Assembly (NCBI RefSeq): GCF_000687535.1
Contig: NZ_JHWC01000010.1
Location: forward strand, 1-64,000
DNA length: 64,000 nt
Origin: Helicobacter rodentium ATCC 700285
GTDB taxonomy: Bacteria; Campylobacterota; Campylobacteria; Campylobacterales; Helicobacteraceae
Direction: 5' to 3'
Below the pieces are notes generated by a model, which worked only from the letters and a program-made list of their open reading frames with translations, did no database searches and had not been told where the DNA came from. This document shows, in pieces, positions 27,076 through 36,039 of this stretch; position 1 is the first letter of the stretch, and the number at the start of each line of letters is the position of its first letter. A program made the position numbers and the translations under genes.

Positions 27076-27660
27076 ATGGAAGAATTATTTACGCAATGGC
27101 TACAAGAATACGGCTACATTATTTTGTTTATTTGGAGCACTTTAGAGGGTGAGTTGGGATTGATTATGGCTGGAATTATGTGTCATACAGGGCATATGAC
27201 GATTCCTATTGCAATTATTGTAGCGGGACTAGGCGGGTTTGTAGGAGATCAAGTTTATTTTTATATTGGACGATACAATAAGCAATTTATTTATAAAAAG
27301 CTCAAAACCCAAAGACGCAAATTTGCTCTAGCGCATTTGCTTCTGCAACGTTATGGTTGGCCTATTATTTTTGCTCAAAGATATTTGTATGGTATGCGCA
27401 CAGTGATTCCAATGAGTATAGGGGTTACGCGATATAGTGCAAAGACTTTCGCTTTTATTAATTTGATTAGTGCGCTTGTGTGGGCGGCAATTACTATTTT
27501 ATTAGCTTATTTTTTCGGAGAACAATTATTGCAAATTGTGCATTATGGTAAGGAACATTATTATATTGCGATTCCATTTGCATTGATTTTAGGTGGCGGA
27601 ATCTATTATTATTTACATAGAGCAACTGCAAAGGTTGAACAAAAAGTTATAGGAAAGTGA
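27076..27660 (+). CDS. DedA/VTT-family membrane protein
   Basis: 194-residue inner-membrane protein of the DedA (VTT) family; members flip or recycle undecaprenyl phosphate or phospholipids and affect membrane energetics. Start at ATG 27076 (MEELFTQWLQEYGY). Family pieces: FIWSTLEGELGLIMAG, GGFVGDQVYFYIGR and the arginine-containing FAQRYLYGMRTVIPMSIG. A -10 hexamer, TAGAAT, lies at 27031-27036. pepA follows after 1 base, and the dedA-pepA-ychF order is shared with H. pylori. Confidence 0.9.
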   Translation: MEELFTQWLQEYGYIILFIWSTLEGELGLIMAGIMCHTGHMTIPIAIIVAGLGGFVGDQVYFYIGRYNKQFIYKKLKTQRRKFALAHLLLQRYGWPIIFAQRYLYGMRTVIPMSIGVTRYSAKTFAFINLISALVWAAITILLAYFFGEQLLQIVHYGKEHYYIAIPFALILGGGIYYYLHRATAKVEQKVIGK

Positions 27661-27661
27661 A

Positions 27662-29086
27662 ATGAAAATCTTATCAAAACTTAAACAAGGGGAATTAGAA
27701 ATTATCCTTTTGCGTGATAAAAAAATACCAAAAAATTTAAGTAAAACAGAAAAAGAGATATTAAGGATTCGTCATTATGAGGGTGAAGGGTGTTGTTTTC
27801 TTGAGGAGAGTAGAAAGGTTTTTGTAGGGGTTGAAAGTTGTGATTATCCCTTTCCTAACGCCTTGCGTGATGCGTTAGCAAGTGCAATTGGAATGATCCA
27901 AAAACTAAACATCAAGTCTCTTTCTCTTCAAGTAGAATCCCAAAAAGAAGCGAAAGAAGTTTGCGAGGGAATTTTGCTTGGCTCTTATGGGTTTGATACT
28001 TTTAAAAGCAAGAAAAACAAAAGTGAGCTAAAAGAAATTTATCTCCATTCTACAAAAGTGGAGCAAACGAAGCTTGAGGCAATCATCAAAGAATCCAAAA
28101 TTATAAGCGATAGCGTAAATAAGGTGCGTGAGTTGATTAATACTCCTCCAATGATTGCAACACCAAAATATGTGGCGGACTTTGCGCAAAAAACCGCAAA
28201 GGATTCTGGATTTGAATGCAAAATTTATGATGAAAAATTTTTAGAAAATGAAAAAATGGGTGCATTTTTAGCAGTTGCAAAAGCAAGTGTAAATAAGCCT
28301 TATTTGGTGCATTTAAGCTATAAACCTAAAGGAGCAAAGGGCGAGAAATTGCCCAAAATCGCGCTAGTTGGAAAAGGCTTGACTTATGATTCCGGTGGTC
28401 TTAGTTTAAAGCCGGGCGATTATATGACGACAATGAAAGCGGATAAAAGTGGAGCTTGTGCGGTAATTGGAATATTAGAATCTGTTGCAAAGCTTGGCAT
28501 TCCAATGGAAGTGCATGGCATTTTGGGATTAGCTGAAAATATGATCGGTGGGAATGCGTATAAGCCTGATGATATTTTGATTGCGCGGAATCAAAAAAGT
28601 ATTGAAGTGCGTAATACTGACGCAGAGGGGCGTTTGGTGTTGGCAGATTGTTTAAGTTTTGCAAGTGATTTGAAACCCGATTTTCTGATTGATTTAGCCA
28701 CGCTTACAGGAGCTTGTGTTGTTGCATTGGGGGATTATAGCACGGGAATTATGGGTTACAATCAAAAGCTTAAAGAAGAATTTAGTAAAGCAGCATTTGA
28801 AGCAGGAGAGTTGAGTGGAATTTTGCCTTTTAATCCTTATTTAAGGAAGTTGTTTAATTCTGAAGTGGCGGATTTGTGCAATATTCCCTCTAGTCGCTAT
28901 GGAAGTGCAATTAGTGCGGGAATGTTTTTAGGTGAATTTGTTGAAAAATCGTTGATTCAAAAATGGTTGCATTTGGACATCGCAGGACCTGCTTATGTAG
29001 AAAAAGCTTGGGGAGTGAATCCTTTTGGAGCAAGTGGCGCAGGAGTGCGTTCTGTTGTGCAGTTTATTTTGAATCAAGTAAAATAA
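27662..29086 (+). CDS. pepA: Leucyl aminopeptidase (M17)
   Basis: Hexameric di-metal aminopeptidase of 474 residues. The N-terminal macro-like domain is followed by the catalytic domain: VGKGLTYDSGGLSLKPGDYM, MKADKSGACAV with the active-site Lys, and the signature NTDAEGRLVLADCL supplying metal ligands. The substrate lid GPAYVEKAWG is kept near the C-terminus. ATG directly follows dedA; ychF starts 9 bases after. In E. coli PepA also acts as a DNA-binding factor; there is no evidence either way here. Confidence 0.96.
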   Translation: MKILSKLKQGELEIILLRDKKIPKNLSKTEKEILRIRHYEGEGCCFLEESRKVFVGVESCDYPFPNALRDALASAIGMIQKLNIKSLSLQVESQKEAKEVCEGILLGSYGFDTFKSKKNKSELKEIYLHSTKVEQTKLEAIIKESKIISDSVNKVRELINTPPMIATPKYVADFAQKTAKDSGFECKIYDEKFLENEKMGAFLAVAKASVNKPYLVHLSYKPKGAKGEKLPKIALVGKGLTYDSGGLSLKPGDYMTTMKADKSGACAVIGILESVAKLGIPMEVHGILGLAENMIGGNAYKPDDILIARNQKSIEVRNTDAEGRLVLADCLSFASDLKPDFLIDLATLTGACVVALGDYSTGIMGYNQKLKEEFSKAAFEAGELSGILPFNPYLRKLFNSEVADLCNIPSSRYGSAISAGMFLGEFVEKSLIQKWLHLDIAGPAYVEKAWGVNPFGASGAGVRSVVQFILNQVK

Positions 29087-29095
29087 AGGGAAACT

Positions 29096-30202
29096 ATGGG
29101 GTTATCTATTGGAATCGTAGGGCTTCCAAATGTCGGCAAATCTACAACTTTTAACGCGCTAACCAAAACGCAAAATGCACAATCTGCAAATTATCCTTTC
29201 TGCACGATTGAGCCTAACAAAGCAATCGTTCCTGTGCCTGATATACGACTTTTGGAGTTAGCAAAAATCGTTAATCCACAAAAGATTCAACATTCTGTGG
29301 TGGAATTTGTGGATATTGCGGGGCTTGTAAAGGGTGCTAGTAAGGGAGAGGGTTTAGGGAATCAATTTTTGGCAAATATTAAAGAAACAGAAGTGATTTT
29401 GCATATTGTGCGTTGTTTTGAGGATTCCAATATTACGCATGTGGAGGGAAGTATTGAGCCTTTGCGTGATGTGGAGATTATTGAAACAGAATTATTGATT
29501 GCTGATATGCAAACCCTGCAAAAGCGCGTAGAAAGACTTGCGAGAGCTGCAAAAAGTGGCACAGATAAAGAAGCAAAGGCGCAGTTAGAGGTTGCGAGTT
29601 TGCTTTTGGCACATATTGAGAGTGGTGCGCCTGTTCGGACATTTCAAGAAAAAGAGAATGAGTGGTTTTTGCTTTTGGATAAAGAGTTGCGATTCTTGAC
29701 AAACAAGGAGATTATTTATGGCGCAAATGTTGATGAAGAGGGTTTGGAATCCGATAATGACTTTGTGTTGCAATTAAAAAAATATGCAAAGGAGCAGGGA
29801 GCAGAAGTTATTAAGCTTTGCTCCAAAATTGAGGAAGAGCTTGTGAGTTTAAGCGAGGAGGAGCAAGGAGAATTTCTTAAAGAATTGGGTGTAAGTGAGA
29901 GTGGATTGGACGCGATAATTCGTTTGGGATTTGAGAAGCTAGGCTTGATTAGTTATTTTACCGCCGGAGTAAAAGAAGTGCGTGCTTGGACGATTCATAA
30001 GGGAGATAAAGCACCTGTGGCGGCAGGAGTGATTCATAAAGATTTTGAAAAAGGCTTTATCCGCGCAGAGGTAATTTCTTATCAAGATTTTATCCAATAT
30101 GGTGGTGAGACAAAATCTAAAGAAGCGGGTGCAATGCGCGTAGAGGGCAAGGATTATATCGTGCAAGATGGAGATGTAATGCACTTTAGGTTTAATGTGT
30201 AG
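29096..30202 (+). CDS. ychF: Redox-regulated ATPase/GTPase YchF
   Basis: 368-residue Obg-related P-loop protein (OLA1/YchF) that prefers ATP. Motifs: GIVGLPNVGKSTTFNALT, VEFVDIAGLVKGASKGEGLG, and the non-canonical NYPFCTIEPN region. A helical insert with EKENEWFLLL is followed by the C-terminal TGS-like domain (FTAGVKEVRAWTIHKGDKAP, GKDYIVQDGDVMHFRFNV). AAAGGGAAACT precedes the ATG. Last gene of dedA-pepA-ychF. Confidence 0.97.
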   Translation: MGLSIGIVGLPNVGKSTTFNALTKTQNAQSANYPFCTIEPNKAIVPVPDIRLLELAKIVNPQKIQHSVVEFVDIAGLVKGASKGEGLGNQFLANIKETEVILHIVRCFEDSNITHVEGSIEPLRDVEIIETELLIADMQTLQKRVERLARAAKSGTDKEAKAQLEVASLLLAHIESGAPVRTFQEKENEWFLLLDKELRFLTNKEIIYGANVDEEGLESDNDFVLQLKKYAKEQGAEVIKLCSKIEEELVSLSEEEQGEFLKELGVSESGLDAIIRLGFEKLGLISYFTAGVKEVRAWTIHKGDKAPVAAGVIHKDFEKGFIRAEVISYQDFIQYGGETKSKEAGAMRVEGKDYIVQDGDVMHFRFNV

Positions 30203-30287
30203 GTTTTAAAGATAATAATAAATATGCAAGTAATTTTTTAATATCGCAACTTAAGGGATTGAATACTTTTGCCATTGAAGCTTGTGT

Positions 30288-31165
30288 TTCTCCGTCATTG
30301 CGAGGCGTTAGCCGAAGCAATCCATAATCCTGCACACATAAAATCTTACCATTTAGTCATTGCGAGGGCTTTGCCCGAAGCAATCTATAATCCCGCATAC
30401 ATTAAACTTTACAAAACTTTACAATTCCAAACTTTTAAGATTCTATTGTGATATTTTTCTTTTTTCATTATTATAGATTGCCACGATTCCACAAGTGGAA
30501 TCTCGCAATGACAGAGAGGTAAAACGCAATGACACAAAGCAAACCACCGCGTCATTGCGAGGGCTTTGCCCGAAGCAATCCATAATCTAGCAAATAGAAA
30601 ACTTTACCACCTCGTCATTGCGTCTTACTCCTCCGTCATTGCGAGGCATTAGCCGAAGCAATCCATAATCTAGCAAATAGAAAACTTTACCACTGCGTCA
30701 TTGCGAGAATGCGTAGCATTCGCGGCAATCCATAATCCCGCATACATTAAACTTTACAATTCCAAACTTTTAAGATTCCATTGTGATATTTTTCTTTTTT
30801 CATTATTATAGATTGCCACGAAAATTTTTCAAATTTTCTCGCAATGACAGAGAGGCAAAACGCAATGACGCAATGGTTCTTGTCATTGCGAACGAAGTGA
30901 AGCAATCCATAATACAGAATCTCGCCTTTGATAATTCTACTTTAGTTTAAAATTATAGATTTGCGCTAAAGCGGGTGAAAATGCTACGCATTTGCACGCC
31001 ACGAAAATTTTACAAATTTTCTCGCAATGACAGAGAGGCAAAACGCAATGACGCAATGGTTCTTGTCATTGCGAGGGCTTTGCCCGAAGCAATCCATAAC
31101 ACAGAATCTCGCCTTTGATAATTCTACTTCAGTTTAAAATTATAGATTGCCACAAAAATTTTACA
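30288..31165. repeat. Dispersed palindromic repeat cluster H (largest array)
   Basis: About 880 bases, with roughly five inverted pairs or half-units in tandem. Left arms carry centres GGCGTTAGCC, GGGCTTTGCCC, GGCATTAGCC, AATGCGTAGCATT and AACGAAGTGAA. Right hairpins carry GATTCCACAAGTGGAATC, AAAATTTTTCAAATTTT and, in the long variant at 30952-31032, AAAATTTTACAAATTTT. Three spacer types occur. It separates ychF from the porin promoter. No gene is supported. Confidence 0.88.
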
Positions 31166-31296
31166 AATTTCCAACAAAGATAAAAACCAAATCAAAAAAT
31201 CTTGAAAGGGTGCAGATAATGAAGTTTCAAGGAATCCAAACACAAAAACAAAAAAGCAGAGAAACACTTTAAATTAAAAAAATCTTAAAATTAGAC

Positions 31297-31328
31297 TTGA
31301 CACCCCCCCCCCCCCTATTTGCTAAAAT
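31297..31328 (+). promoter_or_regulatory. Porin promoter with a 13-C spacer tract, likely phase variable
   Basis: TTGACA (31297-31302) is followed directly by 13 C (31303-31315), then TATTTGC and the best -10 candidate TAAAAT (31323-31328). The present spacer is 20 bases; losing three C would give the optimal 17. Poly-G or poly-C promoter spacers that vary in length control meningococcal PorA in just this way. The -10 choice is my inference. Confidence 0.6.
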
Positions 31329-31333
31329 TTCAG

Positions 31334-31369
31334 TCTAGCTTTGTTAGGTTAGAAGTTTCCAAAGCTAGA
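31334..31369 (+). promoter_or_regulatory. Hairpin in the porin mRNA leader
   Basis: A perfect 10-bp inverted repeat, TCTAGCTTTG (31334-31343) and CAAAGCTAGA (31360-31369), with a 16-base loop. It would fall at the very 5' end of a leader of about 145 bases and may protect the abundant porin mRNA. Confidence 0.45.
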
Positions 31370-31481
31370 TCTTACTTGATTGATAGGACAAGGGGGCGAG
31401 AAGTATAGCCTTGCTTCACTTTAAGCTTCCTTAGTCTTAGGCAGTTGTAATTTCGAAATTCTAACAAAAAAGGAGATTAAA

Positions 31482-33008
31482 ATGAAATTTCTAAAATTAA
31501 GTTTAGCAGCAAGTGTTGCTCTAGGTGCTTTCTCTACTGCAAGTTTTGCGCAACCCTTAGAAGAAGCAATCCGAGGGATTGATGTCAGTGGTTATCTAAG
31601 ATACAGATACAATGATGATAGATATGATGGCAATGGATTCAATAAAGATTCTGTGGCTAATAGTAACGCTACTCACCGCTGGAAAGCAGTAGCAGACTTC
31701 AAAACTCCTGTGGTAAATAACATTGCATTAAACTTTGGGATTCTTTATAACAACGAATCCAACAATGTAAATCACGGAAATGGTGTAGCTAATGGTAATA
31801 CTCCAACGATCCCTAATCCAAGCTATAACCCTAAAGATCCTACTAGTATTCCAACGATTCCTAATCCAAGCTATAACCCAGCAATGCCCTCTACTATTCC
31901 CGGTGTAGGACTAGGACTTGGTTCAGGTAAAGACGGAAGCTTTGGTGTAAGCGTATTTAATGCAGTGATTACTCCAGATAGCACAGCTACTACAGTGATT
32001 CTTGGTAAGCAAAGACTTGCAACTCCTGTAACAAATGCAGGTGATGACGATAGAGGAACAGGTATCCTAGCATTAAACAGCGACTTAGAGGGATTTACCT
32101 TTGCAGCAGGTGCATTTGATTCTTGGAGTATTGATGATGTTCATCAAGGATACACTTCAGGTGGCAACGATGGCGTTTCTGTAACTAAGCCTCTCTATGT
32201 TCTTGCAGGTATCTATGGTGTAGATACAGCTTATGGACGCTTTGGCGGACAACTTTGGGGATTCTATATCCAAGACGCAGTTGATGCACTAGGAGTAGGT
32301 GAGCTTACTTGGGACGGAAGCACATTTAATGCTGCATTGCAATATGCGATTGCAAAATTAGATAATAGTGATAGCTCAGTCTTGGGTGCATTGCATGGTT
32401 ATGCAAATATAGATAAAAGAACAGGACTTTACAATAAATCCAACATTACTGAAGCAAACGACTTGTTTGTATTCAATGTAGGTGCAGATTTCGCTCAAGA
32501 TTTTGGTGTGCCACTAGATGTTAAACTAGGTTATGTTACAAACTTCCAAGATGGAACAGCAGTTACATTGAACGATGATGGCACAATCTTCAAATACGCT
32601 GGAGCAATCTGGTGGCAAAATAATGCAACAGGTGTAAGCACTTCTGCATTGTTAAATAGAGGTGTGCATGGATTTGGAAGTGAGCAAGATTTAAGCGTAT
32701 TCTATGGTGCAATCGGTTATAGAATGGTAGATGAGAGACTAAGAATCGGCTTAGATTATGTTTGGGGAAGCAATGATGTTAGCTATAAAGGAGCAAATGG
32801 TTTTGGAAGTAAAAGAGATGTTGATTTCCAAGAAATCACTCCAAGATTCAGCTGGAAACACAATGCAAACCTTACAATCAGCGGTTACTATGCTTACTTG
32901 ATGACTGATAGACCAGATTTAGGTAGCCCAGCTCCAGCAGGTGCTTATGATAATGTAACTGACGAAGACAGACAAAGAGTGAGACTAGAAGTAAAATACA
33001 GCTTCTAA
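31482..33008 (+). CDS. Major outer membrane porin (Campylobacter MOMP/PorA family)
   Basis: 508-residue trimeric beta-barrel porin. Signal peptide LAASVALGAFSTASFA, then mature start QPLEEAIRGIDVSGYLRYRY, the typical MOMP opening, and a terminal strand VRLEVKYSF ending in Phe. About 16-18 alternating strands are predicted. A Pro/Asn-rich loop near residues 108-140 has a direct 16-residue duplication beginning PTIPNPSYNP, coded by 48-base repeats at 31803 and 31851. This is longer than C. jejuni PorA (about 420). Strong AAAGGAG ribosome site and a phase-variable-type promoter. Confidence 0.92.
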   Translation: MKFLKLSLAASVALGAFSTASFAQPLEEAIRGIDVSGYLRYRYNDDRYDGNGFNKDSVANSNATHRWKAVADFKTPVVNNIALNFGILYNNESNNVNHGNGVANGNTPTIPNPSYNPKDPTSIPTIPNPSYNPAMPSTIPGVGLGLGSGKDGSFGVSVFNAVITPDSTATTVILGKQRLATPVTNAGDDDRGTGILALNSDLEGFTFAAGAFDSWSIDDVHQGYTSGGNDGVSVTKPLYVLAGIYGVDTAYGRFGGQLWGFYIQDAVDALGVGELTWDGSTFNAALQYAIAKLDNSDSSVLGALHGYANIDKRTGLYNKSNITEANDLFVFNVGADFAQDFGVPLDVKLGYVTNFQDGTAVTLNDDGTIFKYAGAIWWQNNATGVSTSALLNRGVHGFGSEQDLSVFYGAIGYRMVDERLRIGLDYVWGSNDVSYKGANGFGSKRDVDFQEITPRFSWKHNANLTISGYYAYLMTDRPDLGSPAPAGAYDNVTDEDRQRVRLEVKYSF

Positions 33009-33024
33009 TTCCTCCTTTTTCTTT

Positions 33025-33056
33025 GATGAGGGTTCTCCCTCGTCATTGTCTTTCTT
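33025..33056 (+). terminator. Terminator after the porin gene
   Basis: An 8-bp stem, GATGAGGG (33025-33032) with CCCTCGTC (33037-33044), loop TTCT, followed by ATTGTCTTTCTTTT. Good intrinsic terminator 17 bases after the stop codon. Confidence 0.6.
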
Positions 33057-33057
33057 T

Positions 33058-33818
33058 TGTCATTACACTTTACCACTGCGTCATTGCGAGGCTTCAGCCG
33101 AAGCAATCTATAATCTAGCACACATAAAATCTTACCATTTAGTCATTGCGAGAATGCGTAGCATTCGTGGCAATCCATAATCCCGCATATATTAAACTTT
33201 ACAAAACTTTGCAATTCCAAACTTTTAAGATTCCATTGTGATATTTTCCTTTTTTCATTATTATAGATTGCTTCGTCATTCGCTTTGCTCATTCCTCGCA
33301 ATGACAGAGAGGTAAAAACGCAATGACACAAAGCAAACCACTGCGTCATTGCGAGGGCTTTGCCTGAAGCAATCCATAATCTAGCACACATAAAATCTTA
33401 CCATTTAGTCATTGCGAGAATGCGTAGCATTCGTGGCAATCCATAATCAAGCATACATTAAACTTTACAAAACTTTACAATTCCAAACTTTTAAGATTCC
33501 ATTGTGATATTTTCCTTTTTTCATTATTATAGATTGCCACGATTCCACAAGTGGAATCTCGCAATGACGCAATGGGAAAGTGCAAGGCATATAAGGTTAT
33601 AGATTGCCACGATTCCGCAAGTGGAATCTCGCAATGACAAAGTGGTTAGCTTTTTAGTTCATTTTGTATTATAGATTTGCGCTAAAGCGGGTGAAAATGC
33701 TACGCATTTGCACACCACGAAAATTTTTCAAATTTTCTCGCAATGACGAAAAATAAAACGCTCTGTTTGCATTATTATAGATTGCCACGAAAATTTTGCA
33801 AATTTTCTCGCAATGACT
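33058..33818. repeat. Dispersed palindromic repeat cluster I
   Basis: About 760 bases with four or five units between the convergent porin and TerC genes. Left-arm centres are GGCTTCAGCC, AATGCGTAGCATT (twice) and GGGCTTTGCC. Right hairpins are GATTCCACAAGTGGAATC, GATTCCGCAAGTGGAATC, AAAATTTTTCAAATTTT (long variant, 33667-33748), AAAATTTTGCAAATTTT, and one irregular form at 33265-33305. The last arm ends about 16 bases before the TerC stop codon. Confidence 0.88.
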
Positions 33819-33825
33819 GGGATTC

Positions 33826-34824
33826 CTATTTTTTAGGCAATACAACACTTAAAAAGATTCCTGTAAATAAAATAAAAGCAATGACATATAAGCTAATAAG
33901 GGGCGGAATCTCAAATCCGATTCCAAACATATTGTATGAAGCGTTGAGCAAGATTTTTATTGCAATAAAAAAGAGTAACACAATCACTGCTTTTTCTAAA
34001 TAGATGAGGTATTCTTTCAAGGCTTCAAGCACGAAATACAACGCCCTTAAGCCAAGTATGGCAAAAATCATCGCCGAGTAAATAATGAGCGGTTCTTGTG
34101 AGACGGCAATCACGGCTGGAACGCTATCAAAGGCAAACATTACATCGCTAAATTCTATGATACACAAGCACAAAAAGAGAGGCGTTGCGATGATTGCGCC
34201 TTTATCTGAAAAATTGATATTTGGATTCTCTTGCAGTGCGAGTGCAAGTGTTTTTCTGCTGATAAAAAAATAATGCCCAACGATTTTTGGAAAGACTGAA
34301 AAATATTTATACACAAGCTTATAGGCTAAATGGCTAGAATAATCCTCTATTTCCTCCTTTTCATCGCCTTTTTTAAGCATTATAATGGCAGTCCATAAAA
34401 TAATCAAGCCAAAGACGAGTTGCACCCAATGGCTAAGAAAAAACAAACTGCTTCCAATCGCCACAAAGATTAGGCGAAAGAGGATTGCGCCAAGGATTCC
34501 AAAATACAAGACCCTATGGCGATAATCTTGCGGAATCTTAAACCAAGAAAAAATCGCCATAATCACAAAAAGATTATCCACCGATAAGGATTTTTCTAGG
34601 ATATACCCCGCGAAAAATAAGGAAGCCATTTCTTTGCCGTGTTCATAATATACAAATAAGCCAAAAAGAATGGAGATAAAAACCCAAAAAAGAGACCAAA
34701 TACTAGAGGATTTTAAACTCATCGGTTTATCGTCTTTGTGTCCTAGAAAATCAATGCCAAGAGAGAGAATGACAAAAATTGTAAAAATCGCGATTGTAAG
34801 CGGGGGGAATCCTAAATGCTCCAT
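33826..34824 (-). CDS. TerC-family membrane protein (Alx-like)
   Basis: 332-residue inner-membrane protein with about 9 helices, the longer Alx/TerC type. Motifs: AGYILEKSLSVDNLFVIMAIF, FRLIFVAIG and FSDVMFAFDSVPAVIAVSQEP, each with a conserved membrane Asp. Alx in E. coli exports manganese and is controlled by pH and a riboswitch; no yybP-ykoY-type riboswitch was recognised upstream here. GGAG precedes the ATG. A shorter paralogue is at 22857. It is single, divergent from the CpxP-like gene. Confidence 0.88.
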   Translation of the reverse strand: MEHLGFPPLTIAIFTIFVILSLGIDFLGHKDDKPMSLKSSSIWSLFWVFISILFGLFVYYEHGKEMASLFFAGYILEKSLSVDNLFVIMAIFSWFKIPQDYRHRVLYFGILGAILFRLIFVAIGSSLFFLSHWVQLVFGLIILWTAIIMLKKGDEKEEIEDYSSHLAYKLVYKYFSVFPKIVGHYFFISRKTLALALQENPNINFSDKGAIIATPLFLCLCIIEFSDVMFAFDSVPAVIAVSQEPLIIYSAMIFAILGLRALYFVLEALKEYLIYLEKAVIVLLFFIAIKILLNASYNMFGIGFEIPPLISLYVIAFILFTGIFLSVVLPKK

Positions 34825-35022
34825 TAAACTCCTTTATGAAAAACCCTAATCATATTCTAAAATTGAAAAATAAATACTTAGTAAATGAAAGGGAGATTTA
34901 TTTTGTTAATAGTGATAATGTGGATTTTAAGTGTAGCTTTATTTTGAGGCTTTTATAATTTTATATTTTATTTTTTGGGATATTTATGCGCGTTTTAATC
35001 GTTTTTTTGTCTAGTTTTTTGT

Positions 35023-35343
35023 ATGCAAGTGTGGGGTAACAATATTGAAAATGCCTTAAAAACTTTAACCTTAACTCCAGAGAAACAGGAAATGTTAAAA
35101 AAAGCAATGGCAGAGTTTTATGCAGAAAAGCTTGTTTATCAACAAAATAGCTATCGTATTCGCAATAGATTATTGTTGGATTTAAAGGGGCAAACAAAAG
35201 TGGATTTAGGACAATACGAACAAGCATTTAAAGAAGTGAGTGATGAGTATATCAAGGCTAGAATCGCATTTTATAGCGCAATCGCAGAGGTTTTAAACGC
35301 GGAGGATATGGAGAAGCTTTTAGAGAAATTTGGGAGTAATTAA
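35023..35343 (+). CDS. Small helical protein ahead of a two-component system; signal peptide out of frame
   Basis: 106 codons as given, mostly helical and charged (LTLTPEKQEMLKKAMAEFY...), resembling Spy/CpxP-type metal-stress periplasmic proteins in size, composition and place. ATG 35023 has no ribosome site and no export signal. Upstream, ATG 34986 in another frame opens a clean signal peptide (MRVLIVFLSSFLYAS) ending at TAA 35037. Removing one G from GGGG (35033-35036) joins the two into one exported protein of about 118 residues. So the gene is either frameshifted or switchable here. Its stop overlaps the regulator ATG (TAATG). Confidence 0.6.
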   Translation: MQVWGNNIENALKTLTLTPEKQEMLKKAMAEFYAEKLVYQQNSYRIRNRLLLDLKGQTKVDLGQYEQAFKEVSDEYIKARIAFYSAIAEVLNAEDMEKLLEKFGSN

Positions 35344-36011
35344 TGTATAAGATTTTGCTTGTAGAAGACGATTTGGAAATGCAAAAACTGCTAGTAGATT
35401 ACCTGCGTCAAAGCGGTATGGAAGTTTTTGCGACAGATAGCCCTAATGCCGCATTGGATAGTGTGAAAAACAAGGGCGGATTCCATTTAGCTGTGTTAGA
35501 TATTATGTTGCCCGAAATGGACGGACTGGAATTGTGTCAGAAATTGCGCAATATTAGTGATATTCCAATTATTATGTCTTCAGCTCGTGCAGATATTAGT
35601 AGTAAAATTTTAGGTTTTGAACGAGGAGCTGATGATTATTTGGCAAAATCCTATGAACCCATTGAGCTTGTTGCGCGTATTAAAGCGTTACTAAAACGTT
35701 ATTCACAACATCAAAGTGTCATATACAAAGATTTAGAAGTAGATGTTGAAAGACGCAAAGTGAATATTTCAGGTTATGATATAGACCTTACACCAGCAGA
35801 ATTTGAAATCTTAAGCTTGTTGATTGCACATAAAGGTAAGCCTTATTCGCGTGAATCGCTATTACAAGCGATTTCCAGTATTGCTCCGGATTCCTCTTTG
35901 CGAAGCATTGATACGCATATTAGAAATTTAAGAGCAAAATTGGGCGATGACGCAAAAACTCCAAAATATATTCAATCCATTTGGGGAATTGGCTACAAAT
36001 TTTGCGATTAA
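35343..36011 (+). CDS. OmpR-family response regulator (ArsR/CprR-like)
   Basis: 222-residue transcription factor. Receiver domain with acidic pocket EDD near residue 8, phospho-acceptor Asp53 (VLDIMLPEMDG) and Lys in DDYLAKSYEP; the usual Lys-Pro pair is Lys-Ser here. C-terminal winged helix: DLTPAEFEILSLLIAHKGKPYSR and the wing YIQSIWGIGYKF. Most like Campylobacterota ArsR (acid response) and CprR; I cannot tell which. Translationally coupled to the CpxP-like gene before it, kinase 28 bases after. Confidence 0.92.
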   Translation: MYKILLVEDDLEMQKLLVDYLRQSGMEVFATDSPNAALDSVKNKGGFHLAVLDIMLPEMDGLELCQKLRNISDIPIIMSSARADISSKILGFERGADDYLAKSYEPIELVARIKALLKRYSQHQSVIYKDLEVDVERRKVNISGYDIDLTPAEFEILSLLIAHKGKPYSRESLLQAISSIAPDSSLRSIDTHIRNLRAKLGDDAKTPKYIQSIWGIGYKFCD

Positions 36012-36039
36012 ATCTTGTCCTTAAAGCAGAGGATTTAAA

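Noticed and set aside
30288-31165. Insertion sequence or transposon remnant carrying a transposase
   Set aside because: Only short inverted modules are found; no transposase ORF or fragment appears in any cluster.
33143-33391. 82-codon minus-strand ORF in repeat cluster I
   Set aside because: Composed of repeat arms and spacers; no start signals and no protein-like composition.
7790-33818. CRISPR array interpretation of the tandem repeats
   Set aside because: Spacers are not unique but fall into three or four recurring types, unit lengths vary, and no cas genes are present.
34825-35022. Manganese (yybP-ykoY) riboswitch upstream of either TerC gene
   Set aside because: The leaders are short and I could not find the conserved internal loop sequences or three-way junction.
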